From NCBI GenBank assembly GCA_029256485.1, contig JAQSXU010000002.1, positions 124,001 through 188,000 on the forward strand: a DNA stretch of 64,000 nt. Reading direction: 5' to 3'. Shown in pieces: positions 17,943-26,847 of the stretch (within the stretch, counting starts at the first letter, position 1; each line of letters begins with the position of its first letter). The translations under genes were made by a program, and so were the position numbers. Under the pieces are notes generated by a model. It had not been told where the DNA came from. It did no database searches and saw only the letters and a program-made list of their open reading frames with translations. The DNA comes from Clostridiaceae bacterium. Lineage in GTDB: Bacteria > Bacillota_A > Clostridia > Clostridiales > Clostridiaceae.

Positions 17943-18410
17943 TAGACTTTTGAAATCACTTGATGTTTAATAATAAATACATTGTATTTTTATCTATTCA
18001 TTTTATGATTGTTAAAATGAATAGGATATCATTATGAATTATATTAATATAAATATTGCAAAATTACTAATTAAGTATTAAATTATGAAAAAAAAATTAT
18101 TTTATATATATTCACATTTTAAATTTACCTTTAATTATTCTTGAAATCTGATATTATTTTATTATAGACCTTTACTCAAATTTTCTTATTTTGTAATTAT
18201 ATACAATGCACTTTTGTAAATTGAAGATAATAATAGATAACTTAAGCAATAACAAGTAATTTAACAATTATAGAATTAGGTACTAATTATTAACCTAAAA
18301 TGTTATTATACTAAACTTGTTATGTGGTATGTGATAACGTATAATAAATTTACATTCAATTTTTAATCTATTTTTACATAACATAATGGTTATTTTTATG
18401 GGGGGTGTTA
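17943..18410. other. Long AT-rich intergenic region
   Basis: About 470 bases with no gene that I can support on either strand. It holds a perfect 11-base inverted repeat (CTATTCATTTT, loop of 9) at 17994-18024 and a TTAGGT/ACCTAA pair around 18277-18298. Neither has a T-tail, so they are more likely protein sites or RNA structure than terminators. The last 100 bases should contain the promoter of the PspA unit, but no hexamer pair stands out. Confidence 0.35.
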
Positions 18411-18413
18411 TAA

Positions 18414-18884
18414 ATTAGAAAAATTAATAAAAGATCTTTATTGTTATCTATTGTTCTCACAATTGTATTTGTTATAGCTAACTCTTTAACGCCAGCTTTA
18501 TCAAATATTACTTATAGCAATTACAATAATATAGTTTATGCTGCACCTAAGGGAGGATTTAAATCAGGCAGCTTTGGTAAGTCTTCCTCCAGCTTTTCTA
18601 AAAGCTTTAAATCAGGAAGTTTTAGTACTTCTAGGAGTACTAAATCAAATAATACTTCCACTGCAAAATCATCTGTCTTTGGAAAGCAATCAAACTCTGG
18701 CAGCAGTAGCTATAATACTAAAAGAAGTTTTATTCCTATACCATTCCCGATTTTCACCTCTCACAGAAGTTTTTTCAGTGGTGGGTTTCTCGGCTTTGGT
18801 ATAATCTCGGCTTTTGTGAAGTTCATAATATTTATCATCATAATAATTTTTATAATTAGATTAATAAGAAAAATAAGAAGATAG
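18414..18884 (+). CDS. Ser-rich secreted or membrane protein ahead of pspA, probable ATT start
   Basis: 156 residues if translation begins at ATT 18414, 7 bases after GGGGGGTG (18400-18406). This start gives a proper signal sequence with a basic head (MRKINKRSLLLSIVLTIVFV). An in-frame TAA at 18411 excludes anything longer. The alternative TTG at 18441 has no ribosome binding site and lacks the basic head. After the signal come Ser/Gly/Lys-rich repeats (KSGSFGKSSSSFSKSFKSGS) and a C-terminal transmembrane helix (about 130-150) with a basic tail. The pspA gene starts 18 bases later with its own AGGAGG. I know no function for it; it may be a membrane partner of PspA. Confidence 0.6.
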   Translation: MRKINKRSLLLSIVLTIVFVIANSLTPALSNITYSNYNNIVYAAPKGGFKSGSFGKSSSSFSKSFKSGSFSTSRSTKSNNTSTAKSSVFGKQSNSGSSSYNTKRSFIPIPFPIFTSHRSFFSGGFLGFGIISAFVKFIIFIIIIIFIIRLIRKIRR

Positions 18885-18902
18885 GTTTAGGAGGATTTTA
18901 TA

Positions 18903-19562
18903 ATGGGTGTTTTTAAAAGAGTGTCAAATATATTTAGGGCAAAGGTAAATAATGCATTGGATGAAGTGGAGAATCCTATAGAATTACTAGATCAAAAAAT
19001 AAGAGATATGGAGCAAAGTTTGAACGATGCTAAAATATCTTCTGCTCAGATTTTAGGAAATGTACATGAAATCGAAAAGAAAATGGAAAAAGCAAAGACT
19101 GAATCTGAGGACTTTGATAATAAAGTGAAATTAGCTATTAAAGCTGGTAATGATGATTTAGCAAAAAGGGCATTAGAAAAGAAACTTGAGGCAGATAAAA
19201 ATTATTCCAGCTTAAAGACAAGTTTTGAAGACTCAAAAGTAAAGGCAGATGCCATTAAGAAGAAACTTAGAGAATTAGAGGATGAAATTGAAAAAACAAG
19301 AGGTTATAGAGATGAAGCTGCTGCTAGATATAATAATGCAGAAGCTGCTAAAAAAGTAAATGAAATTCTTTCTAATGTGGAAATTGGATCAAATAAAATA
19401 AATATTGATGATATTGAAAGAAAAATAGAAAAAAAAGAAGCAATGGCTGAAGGCCTTGCTGATTTAAGAGAGGATAATTCATTAGACAGTGAATTTGAAA
19501 AATTAAAGGAAGTTAATTTAGACGATGAATTAGCAAAATATAAAAGTAATTTAGGTGAATAA
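18903..19562 (+). CDS. pspA: PspA/IM30 family envelope-stress protein
   Basis: 219 residues, almost wholly coiled coil. The N-terminal amphipathic helix MGVFKRVSNIFRAKVNNALD and the following DEVENPIELLDQKIRDMEQSL are diagnostic for PspA/LiaH/Vipp1. These proteins polymerise on the inner face of the membrane and repair or stabilise it under stress. Neighbours are a membrane Ser-rich protein upstream and a Cys-rich protein 3 bases downstream, rather than pspBC or liaRS. Confidence 0.92.
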   Translation: MGVFKRVSNIFRAKVNNALDEVENPIELLDQKIRDMEQSLNDAKISSAQILGNVHEIEKKMEKAKTESEDFDNKVKLAIKAGNDDLAKRALEKKLEADKNYSSLKTSFEDSKVKADAIKKKLRELEDEIEKTRGYRDEAAARYNNAEAAKKVNEILSNVEIGSNKINIDDIERKIEKKEAMAEGLADLREDNSLDSEFEKLKEVNLDDELAKYKSNLGE

Positions 19563-19565
19563 TTT

Positions 19566-20219
19566 ATGAATAAAACTGAAGAATTTATTACACAGGAAAA
19601 AGGCAGTTACGGTAAGGTATTTTCAGATATTGCCTTTGCAATTGATAACATCTCTGGATTTTTGGATTCAAAGGTATTGGAAAACAGAAAGTATATTCAT
19701 AAAAATAAGATTCTCAGCAAATATATGGAGCTTTTAGATTCAGCTGAACTAGAATTAAAGAAAAGCGGTATTTTAGGAATGTTTAAAGGTGATAAGTATA
19801 TAGATTTGCTAAAGTCTTATAAAAATGATAATAAAGAATCCTTTGAACAGTTAAATAACTGTTCAAAATGTGAATGTTTAAATTGTACGCACCAATGTAA
19901 TTTTGAAAGCTGCCATGGCTGTATAAGTGGTGCTCAAGTAGCTTCTTGTGATAGGAAGTTAAAAAATGTAGTACTGCATCAAAATCATAATATTAGATTA
20001 ACTAATAATAACACCGGGGAAGACGATGACTATAATGTGCTTGCTTTAGTTGAAAAATGTGATACTTCAAAAAAGTTTATTATACTTGAAAGCATGAGAA
20101 CAAAAGAAAAATTCATATTATATTATTATCCTGGAATTTCTGAAGATTCTTATGGAGAAATCACAGATGAAAATGATTTTAACTTTGCAGCAGAAGCATA
20201 TGACAATTTGGATGCTTAA
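19566..20219 (+). CDS. Cysteine-cluster protein downstream of pspA
   Basis: 217 residues. Residues 99-128 hold eight cysteines (99, 102, 104, 107, 111, 116, 119, 128), consistent with one or two zinc sites. The C-terminal part, with GEDDDYNVLALVEKCDTSKKFIIL then DENDFNFAAEAYDNL, loosely resembles DUF1292/YrzB-type domains. The N-terminal 90 residues are helical. No signal peptide. It is three bases from pspA, so it is probably translated with it. Function unknown; a zinc-bound partner of PspA is a guess. Confidence 0.6.
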   Translation: MNKTEEFITQEKGSYGKVFSDIAFAIDNISGFLDSKVLENRKYIHKNKILSKYMELLDSAELELKKSGILGMFKGDKYIDLLKSYKNDNKESFEQLNNCSKCECLNCTHQCNFESCHGCISGAQVASCDRKLKNVVLHQNHNIRLTNNNTGEDDDYNVLALVEKCDTSKKFIILESMRTKEKFILYYYPGISEDSYGEITDENDFNFAAEAYDNLDA

Positions 20220-20231
20220 AAAATAAAAAAG

Positions 20232-20268
20232 GTATTTAGACTTTAATTAATTTTATATGTCTAAATAC
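20232..20268 (+). terminator. Rho-independent terminator of the PspA unit
   Basis: 10-base stem GTATTTAGAC with its complement, a 17-base loop and a TTTTTTATTT tail, just after the Cys-cluster gene. Confidence 0.85.
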
Positions 20269-20373
20269 TTTTTTATTTGTAAAAATAGTAAAAATTTCTA
20301 TACAGTAAGTAGACTATTAGCAGATTATAGGATAAAATTTTATATATATAATTATATGAGGGGTATCTTGTAA

Positions 20374-23301
20374 ATGAGAAAAAAAATACAAATAAATATT
20401 ATGGTATTTAATTTAATTATTTTATTTTTGTTATTATTTAATACAACTCCAGTATTTGCAAAAGATATGGAACGTACACAAAAAAATATACTGATAATTC
20501 ACTCCTATAATGAAAATTTTATTTGGACAAGAGATATTATGAGTGGAATAAATTCTGTAATAGATGATAGTAGTAAAAATTTTAATGTATATATTGATTA
20601 TATGGATTTAAAGAAGATTAACAATAATGCTTATATTGAAAATTTTTACTCATTAGAAAAAAGTAAATACAAAAACATAAAATTAGACGTAATAATTTGT
20701 TCTGATGATGGTGCATTAAATTATCTTTTAAAATATAGAGATTCCATTTTTTCAAAAGTACCTGTTGTATTTTGTGGTATCAACTCTCTTAATTCTTCTT
20801 TAGCTAATAAAGAAAACTTATATACTGGCATAACGGAAAATATATCTGCAGAAGATATGTTGAAAACCATTACTTTCTTTCATCCTGAGTTAAAAACTCT
20901 GAATATTTTAGTCGGGAGTACAGAAACTGGCAAAATTACAGAGGATGAAATTAAAAATGCTTATAAAAAAATGGGACTTCATTTCCAATGTAATTATTTT
21001 ATTGATACAAATGTTGATAAAGCTAAAGAATTGATAAGAAGCTCAGATAAAGATACAGCTTTTCTTTTTGCAGGAGATCCCATTACTGATTATTTAAATA
21101 GTCCAAAATATATTAGAACTATAAAAGATGAATTCTTTAATACTACATCTATACCTTTATACTCCTTCTGGGATTTTGATATAGGCTATGGCGCTGTAGG
21201 CGGTAAACTAATAAGCGGCTTCAATCAAGGAAAAACTGCAGGAGATATAGCTCTTAAAATTCTTAATGGTTATTCCATTAGTAATATTGATCCTGTAACA
21301 TCTGACAATAATAAATATATTTTTGATTATAATAAAATAACTAAATTTAAAATTTCAATTAAAAACCTGCCAGAAGATAGTGTGATTGTAAACAAACCTT
21401 TTTCTTTCTACGAAGAATACAAACCCCTTGTAATAACTGCTGCAATTATTTTATCTCTATTAATAATTATTATTATTATTTTAATGTTTTTTGCAAAGCA
21501 CAAATCTGAAAGTGAAAGACAGATAAATTCCAGCTATGAAGAGTTATCATCAGTTTACGAAGAATTAGCTGCTACAGAGGAAGAATTAAGGACCCAATTT
21601 GATGAACTGCAGGAAAGTGAAGAATTAGTAAGAAACAGCGAGGAACGTTTTAGACTTGCTGTTGCTGGGTCAAATGATGCTATTTTTGAATTAGACTGTA
21701 TAACTGACAAAATTTTTCTATCAGATACGTGGACTGAAATCAGTGGTTATCCAATAAAAACAAACAGTCTTTTTATGGGTTATTGGAGCAAATGTATTAT
21801 GAATGCTGATCTTAAAAGGTTAATTCATGAGTTTCATAATTCCATTAGAGAAAATAAGGATTTTTTAAGAAGTGAATTTAGATTAAAAGTTGATAATGGG
21901 CAGTTTAAATGGATTTTATTTAAAGGCAAAATATTAATGAATGAACAAGGCAAACCTGTTAAAATGTCTGGGTCACTAACAGATATTTCTGACAGAAAAA
22001 ATTATGAGCAAAAAATTAAACATATGGCTTATTATGACTCATTAACAAATTTACCAAACAGGACACTTTTCATTGAGAAACTAAATGAACTGATAAATTG
22101 TAAAAATATTGGAGCTGTATTATTTTTAGATTTAGATGAATTTAAAAAAATAAATGACACACTTGGGCACCAATATGGTGATGAACTATTAGTACAAATC
22201 AGTAATAAATTGAATTCTTTAATTTCGGCTAATAGTATAGTTTCAAGATTTGGCGGAGATGAGTATTTAATTTTGCTGCCTTACGTGAAGCAATATGATG
22301 AAGCTGCAGATGTATGCTATAAGATAATGGATATATTTAAAACACCATTTATAATAAATCACATTTCAAATTATGTTACTGCAAGCATTGGTATAACAAT
22401 GTTTCCTTATGATGGTAATCATGTTGATCTAATACTTAAAAATGCGGATACAGCAATGTACAAAGCAAAGGAAAATGGAAGGAATCAATTTTGTTTTTTC
22501 AATCAAATAATGGGTGATGAACTATTAAAATATAGAATTCTTGAGAATGAATTAAGGGATGCTATTAAGAATAATGAACTGATGATATACTATCAACCTC
22601 AAATAAATATTAACAATAATTATATAATTGGCATGGAGGCTCTAATTAGATGGAATAACAGTAAGCTAGGATTTATATTGCCAAATGACTTCATTCCAAT
22701 GTCAGAAAAAACAGGAATGATCATTGAAATTGGCACATGGATATTCCAGAATGTATGTAATCAAATAAAACGTTGGAAAGCTAAAAATTATAAATTTGAT
22801 TCAATTGCTATTAATATTTCACCAATACAGCTGAAACAACACAACTTTTTAGATATTTTTACAAAAATAATAAAAAATATTGATTTTCCTGCAAATCTTA
22901 TTGAATTAGAAATAACGGAAAATGTATTAATTAACTCCTTAGATGACAACATAAAAAAAATTAATTACTTGAAACAATTGGGGATAAAAATTGCTCTAGA
23001 TGATTTTGGCACCGGTTTCTCTTCATTAAACTACTTAAGAATACTTCCAATAGATAAATTAAAAATAGATAAGTCATTCATAGATGGCATTTGCTCAGAA
23101 ACTCAACAAAAATTAATTACTGAAGAAATAATTCAGCTATCCCACAAATTAAATTACAGCGTTGTTGCTGAAGGTGTAGAAACGGAAGAACAGGTAAATA
23201 CTCTGAAACATATGAAATGTGACTATGCTCAAGGGTATTACTTTAGCAAACCTGTTCCTGCTGAAGCCATAGAGGAAATTTTAAAAAGAAATAATTATTA
23301 A
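20374..23301 (+). CDS. Membrane sensor with binding-protein, PAS, GGDEF and EAL domains
   Basis: 975 residues. A signal anchor (about 6-28) is followed by an ABC_sub_bind-like sensory domain outside the membrane (about 35-325), a transmembrane helix (about 352-373), a coiled coil (380-420), PAS (about 425-545), GGDEF (about 550-705) and EAL (about 715-970). The cyclase motif is RFGGDEY, a permitted variant. The EAL domain keeps the metal and catalytic residues: EALIRW, NISPIQL, EITEN, DDFGTGFS, KIDKSF, AEGVE. So it may both make and break cyclic di-GMP, controlled by an external small ligand. No c-di-GMP riboswitch is seen upstream. The gene is convergent with the MutS-like gene, 8 bases apart. 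Confidence 0.92.
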   Translation: MRKKIQINIMVFNLIILFLLLFNTTPVFAKDMERTQKNILIIHSYNENFIWTRDIMSGINSVIDDSSKNFNVYIDYMDLKKINNNAYIENFYSLEKSKYKNIKLDVIICSDDGALNYLLKYRDSIFSKVPVVFCGINSLNSSLANKENLYTGITENISAEDMLKTITFFHPELKTLNILVGSTETGKITEDEIKNAYKKMGLHFQCNYFIDTNVDKAKELIRSSDKDTAFLFAGDPITDYLNSPKYIRTIKDEFFNTTSIPLYSFWDFDIGYGAVGGKLISGFNQGKTAGDIALKILNGYSISNIDPVTSDNNKYIFDYNKITKFKISIKNLPEDSVIVNKPFSFYEEYKPLVITAAIILSLLIIIIIILMFFAKHKSESERQINSSYEELSSVYEELAATEEELRTQFDELQESEELVRNSEERFRLAVAGSNDAIFELDCITDKIFLSDTWTEISGYPIKTNSLFMGYWSKCIMNADLKRLIHEFHNSIRENKDFLRSEFRLKVDNGQFKWILFKGKILMNEQGKPVKMSGSLTDISDRKNYEQKIKHMAYYDSLTNLPNRTLFIEKLNELINCKNIGAVLFLDLDEFKKINDTLGHQYGDELLVQISNKLNSLISANSIVSRFGGDEYLILLPYVKQYDEAADVCYKIMDIFKTPFIINHISNYVTASIGITMFPYDGNHVDLILKNADTAMYKAKENGRNQFCFFNQIMGDELLKYRILENELRDAIKNNELMIYYQPQININNNYIIGMEALIRWNNSKLGFILPNDFIPMSEKTGMIIEIGTWIFQNVCNQIKRWKAKNYKFDSIAINISPIQLKQHNFLDIFTKIIKNIDFPANLIELEITENVLINSLDDNIKKINYLKQLGIKIALDDFGTGFSSLNYLRILPIDKLKIDKSFIDGICSETQQKLITEEIIQLSHKLNYSVVAEGVETEEQVNTLKHMKCDYAQGYYFSKPVPAEAIEEILKRNNY

Positions 23302-23309
23302 ATTGCCGC

Positions 23310-25115
23310 TTATTCTTGAATGGTATCTATTCCAGCTAATTTCATCAAATATAAGGCATTAGTTGTAGTAGATACCCCTTTTCTCAACTTATAATCAAAG
23401 AAAATCTTATTATTTCTATAGTATTCTTCAAAGTGATAATTCTTAATTTTACTGTTTTCATTTTGTAAATCTCCTAATTCAAGATCATGAGTTGAAACAA
23501 AGCCTATAACATTTTTTTTGCTTAATTTATTTATAAGCATCTTTGCGCCTGTGTGCCTATCATAAGAATTTGTCCCTTTAAAAATTTCATCAAGTAAAAA
23601 CAGTACCTTTTTATTTTCATTTACTGCTTTAATTATATTTTTTATTTTTAAAAGTTCTGCATAAAAGGATGATATATTTTCCTCTATGTTATCGGTGGTA
23701 CGCATACATGTATAAATATCCATCTTTGAACAGCAAAAACTTTCCGCACATACTGGTGCTCCTGCATAAGCCAGCACCAAGTTAACTCCCACTGTTCTTA
23801 AAAGTGTACTTTTGCCAGACATATTAGAACCAGTTACTAAGATTATTTTTTCACCATCCCCTATTTTTAAATCATTGCATACTCGATTTTTATTTATCAG
23901 AGGATGACCTATATTTTTACCATATATAATTAATTTATCTTCATCAAAATTAGGCATGATCCAGTTAGCATTATCTTGTTTGATAACAGAAATGCTGCAC
24001 AAGGACTCCAGTTCTCCAATAACGTTAAGCCATGTACTAATTTTAGATCCAGATTGTATTTTCCATTTATCCAGTGCGAACATACATTGATAATCCCATA
24101 AGGTCATAATATTTAAAACAATATAAAAAAAATTATTTCTATCTGAAATCAAGTTAGCTAACTTAACAAGAGAACTTATTTGCTGTGTAGCACTACACCC
24201 TTTGCTGCCATATAGCTTTGACTTCAAAGTTTTTAAATAACAGCTTTGAAATTTGCACTTTTCAATATTTTTTAGTAGATTTCTATATATTAAAATATCC
24301 TTTTTGTATAAGTTAATTAACTCTAAAAAATCAACTCTCTGTGTTTTTTTATAATAAACTAAAAATATCTGAAACAATATTGCAGCTAATGGTAATTGCA
24401 TCGGAATTATGTGTGTTGCAAAATATAAAATTATTATAATTAGTGTTGCCAATGGAATATATTTAATAAAAAAGAAACTGCTTTCTTTACTTTTAAAGTA
24501 ACTTGTTTCCTTACCCCATTTAATCAATTCATCTGGATTTTTCATCTGAGATAAATTGATTCTTCCCTGGGCTTGAAATCTTTGTCTCCACCCTATTTTT
24601 TTCGAGAGCTCAACTACAGCATTCTGTCTCTCATAAATTTCTTCGGGTAAAAAATTAGCATCTATCAAAGTTTTGCTTAAAATCTCTTTTCCTCTAAATG
24701 TGACTGTGGAATTTATGTATTGAAATATAGAGCCCCTCCCGAATATATCCAGATCCTTAGAATATGGATGCTTTTCATCAGCAAATTCCTCACCATTGTC
24801 TTTAAAATCAACCCAATTGCCATTTACCCTGTTTATAGAGTCTTGGTTTATACTTGCAATATTTAAACATATATCCTTGTTGTACTTTATTTTATTGTGG
24901 ATATTTATCAAAACTCCATATAAAATTATAAATATAAATAATATACTGATTTCCATATAATATAGTTTCTTAATATAAAAATATATTAGAAATGTAGAAC
25001 ATAATAAAAAAACAAACAGCCTTGATACTGCTAAATAGTTATAGTGCTTAGTAAGTTTCGACACTAGCTTTTCATACTTTTCTTTACGTCTGTTATATAA
25101 CTCAACAATTTTCAT
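23310..25115 (-). CDS. Membrane-anchored MutS-family ATPase (601 aa)
   Basis: Two hydrophobic hairpins (about 28-68 and 215-250) precede a MutS core and ATPase: Walker A VTGSNMSGKSTLLRT near 423, Walker B VLFLLDEIFKGTN near 503, and FVSTHDLELG. The mismatch-binding N-terminal domains of true MutS and the Smr domain of MutS2 are absent. Such proteins are often named MutS-like, but membrane segments argue against ordinary mismatch repair. A related gene lies at 43554-45119. Role unknown; a mechanical or DNA-clamp ATPase at the membrane is possible. Confidence 0.85.
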   Translation of the reverse strand: MKIVELYNRRKEKYEKLVSKLTKHYNYLAVSRLFVFLLCSTFLIYFYIKKLYYMEISILFIFIILYGVLINIHNKIKYNKDICLNIASINQDSINRVNGNWVDFKDNGEEFADEKHPYSKDLDIFGRGSIFQYINSTVTFRGKEILSKTLIDANFLPEEIYERQNAVVELSKKIGWRQRFQAQGRINLSQMKNPDELIKWGKETSYFKSKESSFFFIKYIPLATLIIIILYFATHIIPMQLPLAAILFQIFLVYYKKTQRVDFLELINLYKKDILIYRNLLKNIEKCKFQSCYLKTLKSKLYGSKGCSATQQISSLVKLANLISDRNNFFYIVLNIMTLWDYQCMFALDKWKIQSGSKISTWLNVIGELESLCSISVIKQDNANWIMPNFDEDKLIIYGKNIGHPLINKNRVCNDLKIGDGEKIILVTGSNMSGKSTLLRTVGVNLVLAYAGAPVCAESFCCSKMDIYTCMRTTDNIEENISSFYAELLKIKNIIKAVNENKKVLFLLDEIFKGTNSYDRHTGAKMLINKLSKKNVIGFVSTHDLELGDLQNENSKIKNYHFEEYYRNNKIFFDYKLRKGVSTTTNALYLMKLAGIDTIQE

Positions 25116-25198
25116 TTGGTATTATCTCCTTTTTTTACTACTAATCTATCTATACAATATTATACTTTTATTTATAAAAATTATAAATAATATGTTTA

Positions 25199-25227
25199 TT
25201 AACAACATATTCGAATTATATTATAAT
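25199..25227 (+). promoter_or_regulatory. Sigma-A promoter of the TetR gene
   Basis: TTAACA at 25199-25204, 17 bases, TATAAT at 25222-25227. The end of the -10 box overlaps the operator at 25226-25240, so autorepression is expected. Confidence 0.65.
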
Positions 25228-25240
25228 GAACAATGTTCAT
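25226..25240. promoter_or_regulatory. TetR-type operator 1
   Basis: ATGAACAATGTTCAT, a palindrome apart from the central base, placed on the transcription start region of the TetR gene. The same element (reverse complement) recurs at 25858-25872 after the gene. Confidence 0.65.
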
Positions 25241-25261
25241 ATGAATTTAGAAGTGATACAT

Positions 25262-25831
25262 TTGGCAACAATAATTGATAATCCCCAAAAAATAATTTTA
25301 AGTAATGCAAAAAAAATATTATATGAGGAAGGATACTCAAAACTCAGCATCAGAAGAATTGTAAAACTATCCAGCATGGCTACAGGCACTATATATAACT
25401 ATTACAGCACTAAAAAAGATATAGTAATGGAAATGATGATGGATTACTGGGAAGACTTCTTCTCTATTATTAATGACATAGATAAAATGCACATAGATTT
25501 CTATGATAAGCTTAATAGAATATTTTTAGAATTAGAAAAATTTATTAAAACATTTAAAGAAATATGGCTATCCATTGATTTTTATAGTGACCCTGCTTAT
25601 GTTAAAGATGGAATGGAAAAAGAACCAATTTATATAAACAGATTAATCACCAGAATTGAAGCTATTATCATAAATGAAAGCAATGATGTTCATTCTTCCA
25701 TACAGGTGCCTATGGATTACCATGAAGCTGCGAAATTTATTATTCTTAACCTTATTACTTTAGTTCAAATGAAAATTTTTAATTATGCAGAGTTTGAAAA
25801 AATATTAAAACAGTTATTTTCAAAAAAATAG
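25262..25831 (+). CDS. TetR/AcrR family transcriptional regulator
   Basis: 189 residues from TTG at 25262, preceded by AGAAGTGAT. Upstream in-frame ATGs at 25226 and 25241 lie in or directly after the operator, the first before the predicted transcription start. The helix-turn-helix is ILYEEGYSKLSIRRIVKLSSMATGTIYNYYSTKKDIVMEMM, the classic TetR pattern. The C-terminal ligand domain is unassigned. Twin operators suggest it represses itself and the promoter downstream, whose gene is now only a remnant. Confidence 0.85.
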   Translation: MATIIDNPQKIILSNAKKILYEEGYSKLSIRRIVKLSSMATGTIYNYYSTKKDIVMEMMMDYWEDFFSIINDIDKMHIDFYDKLNRIFLELEKFIKTFKEIWLSIDFYSDPAYVKDGMEKEPIYINRLITRIEAIIINESNDVHSSIQVPMDYHEAAKFIILNLITLVQMKIFNYAEFEKILKQLFSKK

Positions 25832-25850
25832 ATTTCATTTTATTTTTTTA

Positions 25851-25879
25851 TTGTAAGATGAACATTGTTCATGTACTAT
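25851..25879 (+). promoter_or_regulatory. Second TetR-controlled promoter with operator in its spacer
   Basis: TTGTAA at 25851-25856, 17 bases, TACTAT at 25874-25879. Operator 2 (ATGAACATTGTTCAT, 25858-25872) fills the spacer, so bound repressor would block RNA polymerase. It leads into the 12-codon remnant at 25905. Confidence 0.6.
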
Positions 25880-25904
25880 ATTATTTTTTATGGAGGTTTT
25901 AAAT

Positions 25905-25943
25905 ATGTTAATTTATGCAATTATATCAATTAATCTGGCTTAA
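25905..25943 (+). pseudogene. Broken target gene of the TetR regulator, 12 codons left
   Basis: ATG at 25905 has a good GGAGG at 25892-25896. The frame reads MLIYAIISINLA and stops. The sequence is hydrophobic and like the beginning of a small membrane protein; from memory it resembles the N-terminus of HsmA-type (TIGR03987) proteins, not verified. After the stop the DNA up to 26030 has no open frame worth calling. Promoter and operator are intact, so this looks like recent loss of the regulated gene. Confidence 0.45.
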
Positions 25944-26033
25944 TATTTGGAATGGTACACTAAATTATAAATGTAATATTTTAAATAACAAATATAAAAT
26001 AATGTTGTTTTGTATTGCATCAAAGCTTAAATG

Positions 26034-26063
26034 GGTGCCCTTCAGCTTATTCTGAAAAGCACC
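26034..26063 (+). terminator. Hairpin after the broken TetR target
   Basis: Interrupted stem GGTGC..TTCAG / CTGAA..GCACC with a loop of 6 bases, followed by a pyrimidine-rich TTCCATTATTCTTT. Probably the old terminator of the lost gene; the convergent P-loop kinase gene could use it too. Confidence 0.4.
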
Positions 26064-26100
26064 TTCCATTATTCTTTAAACATTATAGCTTTACTTAAAT

Positions 26101-26685
26101 CTAATGATTTTGTACTTTTATACTTAATTTTTCCAAAAGATTTTCAAAACTCTCTTGCGCTTCTGTTTCAGTATTATTTTTATAAAATATAAGATCCTCT
26201 ATTTCTGGTGGGTTGAAATTTACTGATTGAATATACTGCTGCCAGTTTTTGAGTTTCCAGGTATCTCTGTCAGAATTTCTTTCAATCATTCTTCTATGAG
26301 CAGTTTCTTCCGAACAATCAATCCATATTATTCTTAGTTGTGCTCCATATTCATTTAATTTAGCTCTTAAGTTGTCTAAGTACGCTTTGTCTCTTACTTC
26401 TCTGCTGAATGGTGCATTTATTATCACATTTGAATCAAATTCAATTGACTCAAAAGCTAAATCTAAAACAACCTTATATTCTAAATCCCTAATATGTCTT
26501 TCGAAAAAATCTGAACTTCTATTGTAATCCTCATTTGCAACCTCAAATATTTTTCTTGATAAAGGTATTAATGTATCTTTATCCAAATAAACTGTTTCAT
26601 GTAAAGCTTTTGCAAGTTTTTTTGCTAATGTGGTTTTTCCGCAAGCTGGCGGTGAGGTTATTAATATTAAATTCTTTTGTGGCAT
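26101..26685 (-). CDS. P-loop kinase-like ATPase (AAA_33/zeta-like)
   Basis: 194 residues. Walker A TSPPACGKTTLAKKLA is at about 9-24; then YLDKDTLIPLS, and a lid-like ERNSDRDTWKL. The pattern fits the small-molecule or nucleotide kinases grouped as AAA_33/zeta toxin-like. No antitoxin gene adjoins, so a toxin role is not supported. Single gene with its own ribosome binding site (GGAGAAAA). Substrate unknown. Confidence 0.8.
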   Translation of the reverse strand: MPQKNLILITSPPACGKTTLAKKLAKALHETVYLDKDTLIPLSRKIFEVANEDYNRSSDFFERHIRDLEYKVVLDLAFESIEFDSNVIINAPFSREVRDKAYLDNLRAKLNEYGAQLRIIWIDCSEETAHRRMIERNSDRDTWKLKNWQQYIQSVNFNPPEIEDLIFYKNNTETEAQESFENLLEKLSIKVQNH

Positions 26686-26847
26686 AATTTTTTCTCCTTT
26701 TTATACATATTTTGCAATATTAGAGTTATTATATCATATGTTTATGAATAAATAGTAAAGTGTTTATAAATTATTGATTATGTTAAATTTGTATTATTTG
26801 ATATAATATATATAATATCTTAATGAAAAACATTGGAGATGATACTT

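Noticed and set aside
20280..20373. Cyclic di-GMP riboswitch ahead of the GGDEF-EAL gene
   Set aside because: No GCAAACC-type core or GNRA tetraloop arrangement seen in the short upstream region.
26101..26685. Zeta toxin of a toxin-antitoxin pair
   Set aside because: The P-loop is of that broad class, but no small antitoxin gene lies before or after it.
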